From: Opitutus sp. GAS368 | GTDB taxonomy: Bacteria; Verrucomicrobiota; Verrucomicrobiia; Opitutales; Opitutaceae | Reading direction: 5' to 3' | Length of the DNA stretch: 15,588 bases | Assembly: GCA_945861235.1 (NCBI GenBank) | Contig: CAMATV010000027.1 | Location: forward strand, 1 to 15,588 | Shown: in pieces, positions 6,319 through 13,032 of the stretch | Numbering within the stretch: position 1 is the first letter of the stretch | Layout of the letters: every line of letters begins with the position of its first letter | The notes under the pieces: model-generated | The model's input: only the letters and a program-made list of their open reading frames with translations | Told to the model about the DNA's origin: nothing | Databases searched by the model: none | Program-made: the position numbers and the translations under genes

Positions 6319-6359
6319 CAGCGGCCGGCGATTTCGCCCCCTGCCCTTTCCTGCTTCCG

Positions 6360-6620
6360 TCAGATCAGGGGGTTCTGCCGGTCTGCGGTCTCGATCAAGC
6401 GCGCAACGCGGCCGTCGCACACTGCACAACGGCCCTGCAAGATCAGGTCGCCGGCTTTTTCCTTACCAGAGTAATCGACGATCTCGACCGCCGTGCGACA
6501 CTGCCCGCACCAGACATTACCCAAAAGCGTCGGGCGCACGGCGGGCGGAACCGACGCCCAAAGCAACTCGGCTTGTAGACTAAAAATTTTCGCACTCATC
6601 GAATTCTCGTCTTTCGACAT
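6360..6620 (-). CDS. Small four-cysteine (zinc-ribbon-like) protein, unknown function
   Basis: The product is 86 aa with two CxxC pairs 23 residues apart: C38 and C41 in NVWCGQC, and C65 and C68 in GRCAVCDGRVARLIE. This spacing, with a beta-type segment TAVEIVDYSG between the pairs, fits a zinc ribbon that could bind metal and contact nucleic acid or protein. No catalytic motif is seen and I do not assign a family. The longest start (ATG at 6620) is given. An internal ATG at 6599 has GAG six bases upstream and is an equally good start, which would give 79 aa. Its own promoter probably lies in 6621-6670, separated from the azurin transcript by the azurin terminator. No T-tract terminator is visible after its stop, where it converges with the helix-turn-helix gene. 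Confidence 0.65.
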   Translation of the reverse strand: MSKDENSMSAKIFSLQAELLWASVPPAVRPTLLGNVWCGQCRTAVEIVDYSGKEKAGDLILQGRCAVCDGRVARLIETADRQNPLI

Positions 6621-6670
6621 TACGGGTTACCGGAAAGACGTGGCGAGCGTTCAAAGCAGGGTGGGATGCA

Positions 6671-6703
6671 GACACAAAAAAGCCGGACGTGGCCATCCGG
6701 CTT
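6671..6703 (-). terminator. Intrinsic terminator of the azurin gene
   Basis: Read on the minus strand, AAGCCGGA (6703-6696), an 8-base loop TGGCCACG and TCCGGCTT (6687-6680) form a perfect 8-bp stem, followed directly by TTTT and GTG. It lies 47 bases after the azurin stop. On the plus strand no T-tract follows, so it acts mainly on azurin transcription. Confidence 0.9.
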
Positions 6704-6749
6704 CGATGTCTGAAAACCGCGACGCCGTCGTCGGGTTTCCCCTTTCGCG

Positions 6750-7262
6750 TTATTTGACGATCAGCACGCCCTTCATGCCGACAGCGAAATGAGCGGGAAA
6801 CGAGCAAACATAAGGATACTCGCCAGCCTTGAGATCCTTGAGAATAATTTCCTCGCTCTTCTTAGGCCCGAGCAGCGCAGTCGCGGCGACCACCTGACTC
6901 TTCAGCGCTTCGGGGATGTAGTCGGTGGCCTTGGCGGCCATGGCGGCTGCGCAAAAAGCCCCGCCATCGGAGCCGGGCTGCAGCACCACGAGGTTATGCC
7001 CCATCGCCTCCTTCGGCAGGGTACCATTGTTGGTAAACACGATCTTGATCGTCTCGCCCGCCTTGGCTTCGATCGTCGTGAGGTTATACTTCATGGTGTC
7101 ATTCGCCGTGATCTCGATCACGCGCGGGGCGGCGGGGGCAGGTGCCGCGGCAGCCGGCGCGGGAGCGGCAGCCTTCGCCGCAGCAGGAGTAGCGTCTTTC
7201 TGGCCGCAGCCCGAGAGCGCAATCGCAAGGAGAGAAACCAAGAGAGAACAGCGTGTATTCAT
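6750..7262 (-). CDS. Azurin-like blue-copper lipoprotein
   Basis: This is a type-1 copper electron-transfer protein, probably lipid-anchored outside the cytoplasmic membrane. From the ATG at 7262 it is 170 aa. The signal peptide ends in a lipobox LSGC (C19), followed by an Ala/Pro-rich flexible linker to about residue 45. The cupredoxin domain shows the azurin signature: H89 in MGHNLVVL, then C153, H158 and M163 in the spaced motif CSFPAHFAVGM. The segment ATALLGPKKSEEI is also azurin-like. The gene is divergent from coxB, so it is likely to be co-regulated with the oxidase and may donate electrons to it. That partnership is inferred from position. A longer frame upstream of 7262 exists but would replace the clear signal peptide and is rejected. 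The leader is C/T-rich without a Shine-Dalgarno. A strong terminator follows. Confidence 0.92.
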   Translation of the reverse strand: MNTRCSLLVSLLAIALSGCGQKDATPAAAKAAAPAPAAAAPAPAAPRVIEITANDTMKYNLTTIEAKAGETIKIVFTNNGTLPKEAMGHNLVVLQPGSDGGAFCAAAMAAKATDYIPEALKSQVVAATALLGPKKSEEIILKDLKAGEYPYVCSFPAHFAVGMKGVLIVK

Positions 7263-7500
7263 GGGACGCGGAACGTGGGTGGCCGCTGGACAACATGCAA
7301 ACCCGAAGCCGAAGAAACGCCCTGCGCTAATGTCGGACGCAGCGCGGTTAATAATTCGGCACTGATCGTACTGAAGATTGCACGCCGCGCGTAGCACTGA
7401 AACAAAATCTCTGATTATGGCTTGAAATGACGAGGCGTTCGCAAACTCTCTTGCGCCTTGGCGTCCACGCCACACCACTTTTTTTTCACGACAGCACATC
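7263..7500. promoter_or_regulatory. Divergent control region between azurin and coxB
   Basis: These 238 bases hold the promoters for azurin (minus) and the cox operon (plus). The middle part (about 7345-7430) is AT-richer than its surroundings. TTGAAA at 7422-7427 is a possible plus-strand -35, but no good -10 lies at 16-18 bp. Near coxB, a small hairpin TGGCG/CGCCA (7459-7463 and 7468-7472) is followed six bases later by eight Ts (7479-7486), a weak attenuator-like arrangement in the coxB leader. No coding frame here is convincing. Confidence 0.35.
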
Positions 7501-8811
7501 ATGCGTTTGACCACCCTTCTCCCGAAACTCGCCCTCTGGGGCCGCGCGGCCCTCGCGCTTGGCGGCCTGTCCTTGTTTACCGGCTGCGACCTAAACTTCT
7601 GGCGGATGGACGGCCACCAATCGACGATGGTGGTCGATGGTCCCGTCGCCCAATCGCAACTTGATTTGTTCATGGTGACGGTGTGGGTGACCCTCGTGAT
7701 CTTTATTTTGGTCGGAGGGGTCCTCGCCTACGCGACGTGGAAGTTCCGCGCCAAGACCGAGGCTGACGAGCATGCGGAGCCGCCCCCGCAGAGTCACGGC
7801 AACCCTCTCGTGGAAATCGGCCTCATCGCCGGCTCGGTTTTCGCGCTCGTGATCATCGCTGTGCCCACGCTGAAATCGATTTGGTATACCTACGACATCC
7901 CCGGTGGAGAAACCCGGCCTCAGCTCGATGCCCTCATCAAGAAGGGCGAAGCCTATGAAGTCACCGCCACCGGTCTGCAGTGGTGGTTCAAGTTCGAATA
8001 TCCTCTAGAGCAGATCAACGGAGTAGGCTCACTCGTCACCAGCAATGAGCTCGTGATTCCGAGCAACCGGCCCGTGCGCATCAACCTTCGCACCAACGAT
8101 GTAATCCATTCGCTCTGGATACCCAAGCTCGCCGGCAAGGTCGACATGATCCCGAACCGCGCGAACCACCTTTGGGTGCAAGCCGACAAGCCTGGCTATT
8201 TCTGGGGCCAGTGCGCCGAATATTGCGGTGATTCCCACGCCGTGATGCGTTTCCGGGTCATCGCCCTCGCGCCCAAAGAATTCAACGAATGGCTCGAAGC
8301 CCAGAAGCTCCCGGCCCGCGACGTTGCGCCGAAACCGGCCATCGCCAGTGCGCCCAAGACCCAGTTCACCGCTCTCCGCACTTTCAAACAAAACGAATAC
8401 GGTTTCACCGATAAGTATGCCGAGATTCCGTCTCGCCCACCCTTGGATTCGTGGCGCGAGAAACAGAATCCCGAAAAAGGCGAAGACGCCGCGCTGGTCG
8501 CGAAAGGCAAAGCGCTCTTCACCGCCAAGACCTGCTTGGGCTGTCACGCCGTGCGGGGCCACGGGGCGGCGGGCGTCACCGGCCCGGACCTCACCCACGT
8601 CGGCGCACGCACCACGATTGCCGGCGGTCGCTTGGAGAACAACTCCGAGCAACTGCGCCGCTGGATCAGCAATCCCGAGTCGGTCAAACCCGGCAACAAG
8701 ATGGCCCTCAGCTACGCCCGGACGGACTACTACGGGAAACCAATCGATGGTATCAAACTCACGGCCGAGGACGAAGTCGCCCTCGTCGCCTATCTCGAAA
8801 GCCTGAAATGA
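7501..8811 (+). CDS. coxB: Cytochrome c oxidase subunit II with fused cytochrome c (caa3 type)
   Basis: CoxB is the electron-entry subunit of the oxidase. It is 436 aa, longer than a plain subunit II because a cytochrome c domain is fused at the C-terminus, which defines the caa3 type. A signal peptide with lipobox FTGC (C29) suggests lipid anchoring, and two membrane helices follow at about residues 56-78 and 107-126. The cupredoxin domain carries GLQWWFKFEYP (the aromatic electron-entry site) and all CuA ligands: H203 in VIHSLW, then C238, E240, C242, H246 and M249 in CAEYCGDSHAVM. The haem c domain has CLGCH (C345, C348, H349) and the probable axial M401 in KPGNKM. The ATG at 7501 is preceded by a pyrimidine tract, not a Shine-Dalgarno. 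It heads the operon coxB-coxA-coxC-coxD. Confidence 0.97.
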   Translation: MRLTTLLPKLALWGRAALALGGLSLFTGCDLNFWRMDGHQSTMVVDGPVAQSQLDLFMVTVWVTLVIFILVGGVLAYATWKFRAKTEADEHAEPPPQSHGNPLVEIGLIAGSVFALVIIAVPTLKSIWYTYDIPGGETRPQLDALIKKGEAYEVTATGLQWWFKFEYPLEQINGVGSLVTSNELVIPSNRPVRINLRTNDVIHSLWIPKLAGKVDMIPNRANHLWVQADKPGYFWGQCAEYCGDSHAVMRFRVIALAPKEFNEWLEAQKLPARDVAPKPAIASAPKTQFTALRTFKQNEYGFTDKYAEIPSRPPLDSWREKQNPEKGEDAALVAKGKALFTAKTCLGCHAVRGHGAAGVTGPDLTHVGARTTIAGGRLENNSEQLRRWISNPESVKPGNKMALSYARTDYYGKPIDGIKLTAEDEVALVAYLESLK

Positions 8812-8869
8812 CCGGGACCGCCCGTTCACTCTGAGCACCGCTACCGAACCGCTTTACAAAAACACTCTC

Positions 8870-10846
8870 ATGGATCTGGCTCACTCTGCCCCGCTCACCA
8901 AAGACGATCACGCGCCCTCGGCGCAGCCCACAGTGCTGTGGATTCCTACCGCGAAGACGGGACTCATAATGTGGCTCACCACGGTGGACCACAAAAAGAT
9001 CGGCTTCCTCTACGGATTTTTTGCCCTGATTTTTTTCATCGTGGGCGGCTTTGAGGCGCTGCTCATCCGAGCCCAGCTCATGTTCCCAAACGGGACCGTC
9101 CTCACCGCGCAGCAATACAACACCATGTTCACGATGCACGGGACGACGATGATCTTCCTGGCCGTGATGCCGCTGTCGGCCGCGTTCTTTAATTTCATCA
9201 TGCCGCTGCAAATCGGCGCGCGCGACGTCGCCTTCCCTCGCCTGAACGCCTTCTCGCTGTGGACCTTCGTCGCCGGTGCGATCATCCTGAACATCGGCTG
9301 GTTCATCCCCGGCCCCAACCACGGCGCCCCGGACGGCGGCTGGTTCGGCTACGCTCCCCTCACATCCAAGACTTTCATCCCCAAGCACTCGATCGATTAT
9401 TGGGTCATGGGTCTGCAGCTCCTCGGCGTCGCGTCCATCGCGGCCTCGCTCAACTTTATTGTGACGATCATTAACATGCGCGCGCCGGGTATGACGATGA
9501 TGCGGCTGCCGGTCTTCACGTGGATGACGCTGTTCACCGCATTCCTGCTGATCCTCTCGTTCCCTGCGATTACCATCGCGCTCGTCATGCTCATGATGGA
9601 CCGGAATTTTTCCACGGTCTTCTTTGAGGTTTCCGGCGGCGGTATGCCCGTTCTTTGGCAACACTTGTTCTGGGTATTCGGCCATCCGGAAGTTTACATT
9701 CTGATTCTTCCCGCGATGGGTATCGTCTCGGAGATCCTCCCCACCTTCTCGCGCAAACCCCTCTACGGCTACCCAATCGTCATCTTCTCCGGTGCGTCCA
9801 TCGGCTTTCTCGGGTTCGCTGTCTGGAGTCACCATATGTTCACCACGGGCTTGGGTGCCGTCGCCACGGCCGCGTTCTCCCTCCTGACCATGTGCATCGC
9901 GGTGCCGACTGGAGTAAAGATGTTCAACTGGATCGGCACACTCTGGAACGGGCGCCTGATGATGCGCACGCCCATGATGTTCGCCCTCGGGTTTGTCTGG
10001 ATGTTCATGATCGGTGGATTCTCGGGTATCATGCACTCGGCCGCTCCCGCCGATGCTCAGCAGCAAGACAGTTATTTCGTCATCGCCCATTTCCACTACG
10101 TGCTCATCGGCGGGTCGATCTTCGGGCTCCTCGCCGGCATTCACTACTGGTTCCCGCTGATGTTTGGCCGGCAAGTCAGCGAATTCTGGGGCAAGCTCTC
10201 GTTCTGGCTCATCTTCATCGGCTTTAACGTCACGTTTTTCCCGATGCACTTCCTCGGCCTGAACGGCATGCCCCGCCGCACGTTCACTTACGATGCCAAC
10301 ATGGGTTGGAACACCCCCAACTTCATCGCCTCGATCGGCGCGTTTGTCCTCGGCATCGGTATGTTCACTTACTTTGCCGTCATGGCCTACACGTTCTTCA
10401 AAGGGAAGAAAGTCGGCAAAGACGTCTGGGACGCCCGCACGCTGGAGTGGAGCCTGCCCAATCCCCCGCCCGAGTATAACTTCCGCGTCATCCCGACCGT
10501 GCATGCCCGTGACGCATTTTGGTATGAGAAGCATCACCAAGATGAAATTGCCAAAGAGCAGGCTGAACACGCCAAGGCGGAGGCCGATCGCGGCGGAATC
10601 CATATGCCCAACCAGTCCATCTGGCCCTTCGTCGCGAGCTTCGGTCTGCTGATTGTCGGAGTTGGCGCGACCTACTTCGATTCCGATTGGTCACCGGGTA
10701 TCCACGCCAAACTCGGTACGGTCCTCGTGGGCGGTGCGGTCACGTTAATCGGCATCTATTTCTGGGCTATCGAAGGCAACGCCGGCTACCACCTGCACCT
10801 CGACGAACACGGCAATCCCGTGGACGACAAACACGCCAAGCACTGA
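8870..10846 (+). CDS. coxA: Cytochrome c oxidase subunit I, C-terminally extended
   Basis: CoxA is the catalytic subunit that reduces O2 and pumps protons. It is 658 aa from the ATG at 8870. Visible residues include the haem a ligand H90 (MHGTTM); H272, E274 and Y276 in GHPEVY, with H272 binding CuB, Y276 forming the His-Tyr cross-link and E274 ending the D-channel as in A1-type enzymes; CuB ligands H321 and H322 (WSHHMF); K-channel K350 (PTGVKMF); and H407 and H409 (AHFHYVL) for haems a3 and a. D119 and N126 (RDVAFPRLN) mark the D-channel entry. After the twelve core helices, a charged linker (about 520-580) leads to two more helices at about 585-604 and 615-634, then a His-rich tail. This resembles the subunit-IV-like C-terminal extension of other caa3 enzymes. 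It begins 58 bases after coxB. Confidence 0.98.
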   Translation: MDLAHSAPLTKDDHAPSAQPTVLWIPTAKTGLIMWLTTVDHKKIGFLYGFFALIFFIVGGFEALLIRAQLMFPNGTVLTAQQYNTMFTMHGTTMIFLAVMPLSAAFFNFIMPLQIGARDVAFPRLNAFSLWTFVAGAIILNIGWFIPGPNHGAPDGGWFGYAPLTSKTFIPKHSIDYWVMGLQLLGVASIAASLNFIVTIINMRAPGMTMMRLPVFTWMTLFTAFLLILSFPAITIALVMLMMDRNFSTVFFEVSGGGMPVLWQHLFWVFGHPEVYILILPAMGIVSEILPTFSRKPLYGYPIVIFSGASIGFLGFAVWSHHMFTTGLGAVATAAFSLLTMCIAVPTGVKMFNWIGTLWNGRLMMRTPMMFALGFVWMFMIGGFSGIMHSAAPADAQQQDSYFVIAHFHYVLIGGSIFGLLAGIHYWFPLMFGRQVSEFWGKLSFWLIFIGFNVTFFPMHFLGLNGMPRRTFTYDANMGWNTPNFIASIGAFVLGIGMFTYFAVMAYTFFKGKKVGKDVWDARTLEWSLPNPPPEYNFRVIPTVHARDAFWYEKHHQDEIAKEQAEHAKAEADRGGIHMPNQSIWPFVASFGLLIVGVGATYFDSDWSPGIHAKLGTVLVGGAVTLIGIYFWAIEGNAGYHLHLDEHGNPVDDKHAKH

Positions 10847-10874
10847 TCCGACAGCTTAACCTTTACCTTTCCAC

Positions 10875-11732
10875 ATGAGCAGCCACGCCGGCACCATCGA
10901 CCACCATCACGACCCGAGCACGTCCACGGGCATTCCGAACAAGAAACTCCTGATGTGGGCGTTTCTCGCATCGGACTGCATGTTCTTTGCGACGCTGATC
11001 TCGACCCATTTGATCTACCGTCTCCACCCGCCGGCCGGCGGCTTGGATCCCAAAATCGTCTTCAGTCCGGAGCTGACCTCCTTCTCCACGTTCATCCTCC
11101 TGATGTCTTCGCTCATGATGGCGCTCGCCGTCACCGCGATTCAGAAGAGCAACGTCAAGAGCTGCCGCTGGTCGCTCCTCGCCACGATTCTCTTCGGCAT
11201 GATTTTCCTCGGCTGCCAAGTCTACGAGTTCAATCACTTCGTGCTCGAGAAGAAGATGACCCTCTCGAACAGCCTGCTCGGGACCACGTTTTACACCCTC
11301 ACGGGTACCCACGGCTGTCACGTCGCGATCGGTGTGATCTGGCTCAGCCTCATGTATGTCCGCTCGTTCAAACCTGCTCCGGTCGCCGGACAAGCCCGGG
11401 CGTGGTTTACCAAGAACCTCATTCACGTGGTCGTGCTCTTCGCTCTGCTGCTGCTGTCGCTCAAGGCCACCTTGGGCCTCGTCCACGCCATCCAAGTCGA
11501 ACCCACGCTCGGCATCGCTTTCAGCCACTTTCTCAAAGCTGAATATCTCGCACTCCTCGGCTCATTGGTCACCAGCGGCGTTCTGATCAGCTTCGCCCGC
11601 GACTCCGGTCCGGTCGATTTCAACGAGCGCCACGCCATCGACGTCGAGGGCATGGGCCTCTACTGGCACTTCGTCGACATCGTCTGGATCGTGATCTTCA
11701 CGGCCGTCTACTTGCTCGAGTATCTGAAATAA
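10875..11732 (+). CDS. coxC: Cytochrome c oxidase subunit III with an inserted two-helix segment
   Basis: Subunit III stabilises subunit I and its proton uptake. It is 285 aa, against about 200 aa for common bacterial versions. Core helices lie at about 24-48, 69-90, 99-118 (ending CQVYEF, E118) and 139-161 (TGTHGCHVAIGVIWL, H146). The expected last helix is at 261-283, in VEGMGLYWHFVDIVWIVIF. Between them, about 167-245 forms an additional segment with two hydrophobic helices (about 182-205 and 217-240). No frameshift or repeat marks its edges, so it is a genuine part of the protein. The N-terminus is His-rich (DHHHD). It begins 28 bases after coxA and ends 18 bases before coxD. The leader TTTACCTTTCCAC has no Shine-Dalgarno. 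Confidence 0.94.
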   Translation: MSSHAGTIDHHHDPSTSTGIPNKKLLMWAFLASDCMFFATLISTHLIYRLHPPAGGLDPKIVFSPELTSFSTFILLMSSLMMALAVTAIQKSNVKSCRWSLLATILFGMIFLGCQVYEFNHFVLEKKMTLSNSLLGTTFYTLTGTHGCHVAIGVIWLSLMYVRSFKPAPVAGQARAWFTKNLIHVVVLFALLLLSLKATLGLVHAIQVEPTLGIAFSHFLKAEYLALLGSLVTSGVLISFARDSGPVDFNERHAIDVEGMGLYWHFVDIVWIVIFTAVYLLEYLK

Positions 11733-11750
11733 ACCATTCCCGATTCCCTC

Positions 11751-12095
11751 ATGAGCGCACCCTCCTCCCACGCCCACGCTGCCGCGCACGACGATTCGCA
11801 CGACGTCAGTAAATATCAAATCTACGTCCAAATCGCGATGCTGCTCGCCGTGATCACCGGCGTGGAAATCATCGGCGTTTATCTGCCGTTCGCGAAGTGG
11901 CTGATCATCACCATGCTCGTCGTCCTCTCGACGGTGAAGTTCATGTTCGTCATTTTCTACTTCATGCATCTGCGGTGGGATAAACCGTTCTGCACGATTT
12001 TGTTTTTCATCGGGCTGGTGCTGGCCGGTGGCACCATGTGGGCGCTCCTCACTCTCTTCGCTGTCGAGGCGAGCCTTCCGCTCCCCACTTCGTGA
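11751..12095 (+). CDS. coxD: Cytochrome c oxidase subunit IV (small, bacterial type)
   Basis: This is a small accessory subunit that helps hold the oxidase complex together in the membrane. It is 114 aa with a His/Ala-rich N-terminus (SSHAHAAAHDDSHD), three helices at about 24-44, 50-70 and 81-103, and the family motif KFMFVIFYFMHLRWDKP. The motif is typical of the prokaryotic COX4 family found in caa3 operons (CtaF). The start is the ATG at 11751, eighteen bases after coxC and preceded by a pyrimidine-rich leader. It is the last gene before the operon terminator. Confidence 0.92.
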   Translation: MSAPSSHAHAAAHDDSHDVSKYQIYVQIAMLLAVITGVEIIGVYLPFAKWLIITMLVVLSTVKFMFVIFYFMHLRWDKPFCTILFFIGLVLAGGTMWALLTLFAVEASLPLPTS

Positions 12096-12131
12096 TCGGC
12101 TGAGCCGGTTGGCCCTCATTCCAATTGCGTC

Positions 12132-12160
12132 AGGCGGCCTCCGGGCCGCCTTTCTTTTTT
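12132..12160 (+). terminator. Intrinsic terminator of the cox operon
   Basis: AGGCGGCC (12132-12139), loop TCCG and GGCCGCCT (12144-12151) form a perfect 8-bp GC-rich stem followed by TTCTTTTTT (12152-12160). The loop is closed by C-G and fits the very stable UNCG tetraloop class. It lies 36 bases after the coxD stop and ends only three bases before the ctaG ATG. Confidence 0.95.
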
Positions 12161-12163
12161 CAT

Positions 12164-12961
12164 ATGATCGACTGGAGCCACTGGCACAACGAACCCTATC
12201 TCATCGGCGGGCTCGTCCTCAGTGGCTGGCTCTGGGCCGTGCTCGCCGGCCCGCTACGTAGGCGCTTCGCTCCGACCGGCACACCGTTTCCGCGCGCTCA
12301 AGCTTGGGCGTTTTACAGCGCTCTCGTCGTCTTTTACCTCGCGGTGGGCTCACCCCTCGACCAGATCGGGGAACGATTCTTGTTCAGCGCGCATATGCTG
12401 CAGCACCAACTGCTCATTTATCCGGCCGCCATTTTATTTCTGCTCGGCCTCCCCCACTGGATGGTCGATGCCGTACTGCGCAGACCCGCCTGTCTCAAAC
12501 TGGGCCGCTTGCTCACGCAACCGGTCATTTGCGCCGTTGTCTTTACTCTGGTCGTGAGCCTCTGGCACATGCCAACGCTCTATGACTGGGCGCTGCAAAA
12601 CAAGCTCCTCCACGTCGCCGAACACGTGACGTTTTTCGGCGCCGCCCTGTTTTACTGGTGGCCCTTGCTCAGTCCCTCACGGGTCTTTCCCCCGATCAGC
12701 TACGGAGGCCAGATGCTCTACATGCTCGCAGTATTGATCGGGATGACGCCGGTGTTTGCCTACATCACGTTCTCCCATGACATCCTCTACCCCACCTACG
12801 AATATGCCCCCCGCATCTTCGCTAATTTCACGGCGGGCGAAGATCAACTGTTGGCCGGTGTTGCCATGAAGACCGTCGGCTTAGCCGTGGCGCTGACCGC
12901 GTTTGGCGTGAGTTTTTTTCGCTGGTCCCACGCGACGCACGCGGCCGATACGAAGAAATAA
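12164..12961 (+). CDS. ctaG: CtaG-family (caa3) oxidase assembly membrane protein
   Basis: Members of the caa3 CtaG family are integral membrane proteins needed for active caa3 oxidase; in B. subtilis CtaG is required for cytochrome caa3, probably at the copper step. They are unrelated in fold to Cox11. From the ATG at 12164 the product is 265 aa with about seven hydrophobic helices. Family motifs visible are DWSHWHNEPYLI at the N-terminus, AHMLQHQLLIYPAAILFLLG, SLWHMPTLYDWAL, LLHVAEHVTFFGAALFYWWPL, and FTAGEDQLLAGVAMK near the C-terminus. The spread of His and Met fits copper binding. A frame from 12125 would run through the terminator stem and is rejected. No Shine-Dalgarno is present. The start codon directly follows the cox terminator, so expression depends on readthrough or on a very short or leaderless transcript. 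Confidence 0.9.
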   Translation: MIDWSHWHNEPYLIGGLVLSGWLWAVLAGPLRRRFAPTGTPFPRAQAWAFYSALVVFYLAVGSPLDQIGERFLFSAHMLQHQLLIYPAAILFLLGLPHWMVDAVLRRPACLKLGRLLTQPVICAVVFTLVVSLWHMPTLYDWALQNKLLHVAEHVTFFGAALFYWWPLLSPSRVFPPISYGGQMLYMLAVLIGMTPVFAYITFSHDILYPTYEYAPRIFANFTAGEDQLLAGVAMKTVGLAVALTAFGVSFFRWSHATHAADTKK

Positions 12962-12989
12962 AAAAGACGGGCCGCCGAAGCAGCCCGCC
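12960..12989 (-). terminator. Intrinsic terminator of cysK
   Basis: On the minus strand GGCGGGCTGC (12989-12980), loop TTCG and GCGGCCCGTC (12975-12966) make a 10-bp stem with two G-T pairs, closed by the C(UUCG)G tetraloop and followed by six Ts (12965-12960). It ends at the ctaG stop codon. On the plus strand the same hairpin follows ctaG but is trailed by TAAATCTT, so it may also stop ctaG transcripts weakly. Confidence 0.9.
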
Positions 12990-13032
12990 TAAATCTTGGT
13001 CCGGATCGCGAGAGGGTCGCGGACCATTCAAA

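Noticed and set aside
5919..6578. Plus-strand frame starting inside the right palindrome arm (about 219 codons)
   Set aside because: It overlaps the helix-turn-helix gene and the antisense four-cysteine gene in another frame and is Pro/Arg-rich without domain signals. The 5959 frame has a proper helix-turn-helix.
7263..7673. N-terminal extension of azurin into the coxB region
   Set aside because: The ATG at 7262 gives a standard lipoprotein signal peptide with LSGC. An upstream start would bury it and overlap coxB.
8759..10603. Long open frame on the minus strand opposite coxA (about 614 codons)
   Set aside because: It is antisense to an unmistakable CoxA with every catalytic residue. Its translation is low-complexity and charged (Asp/Glu/Arg/His-rich), as expected from the complement of GC-rich coding DNA.
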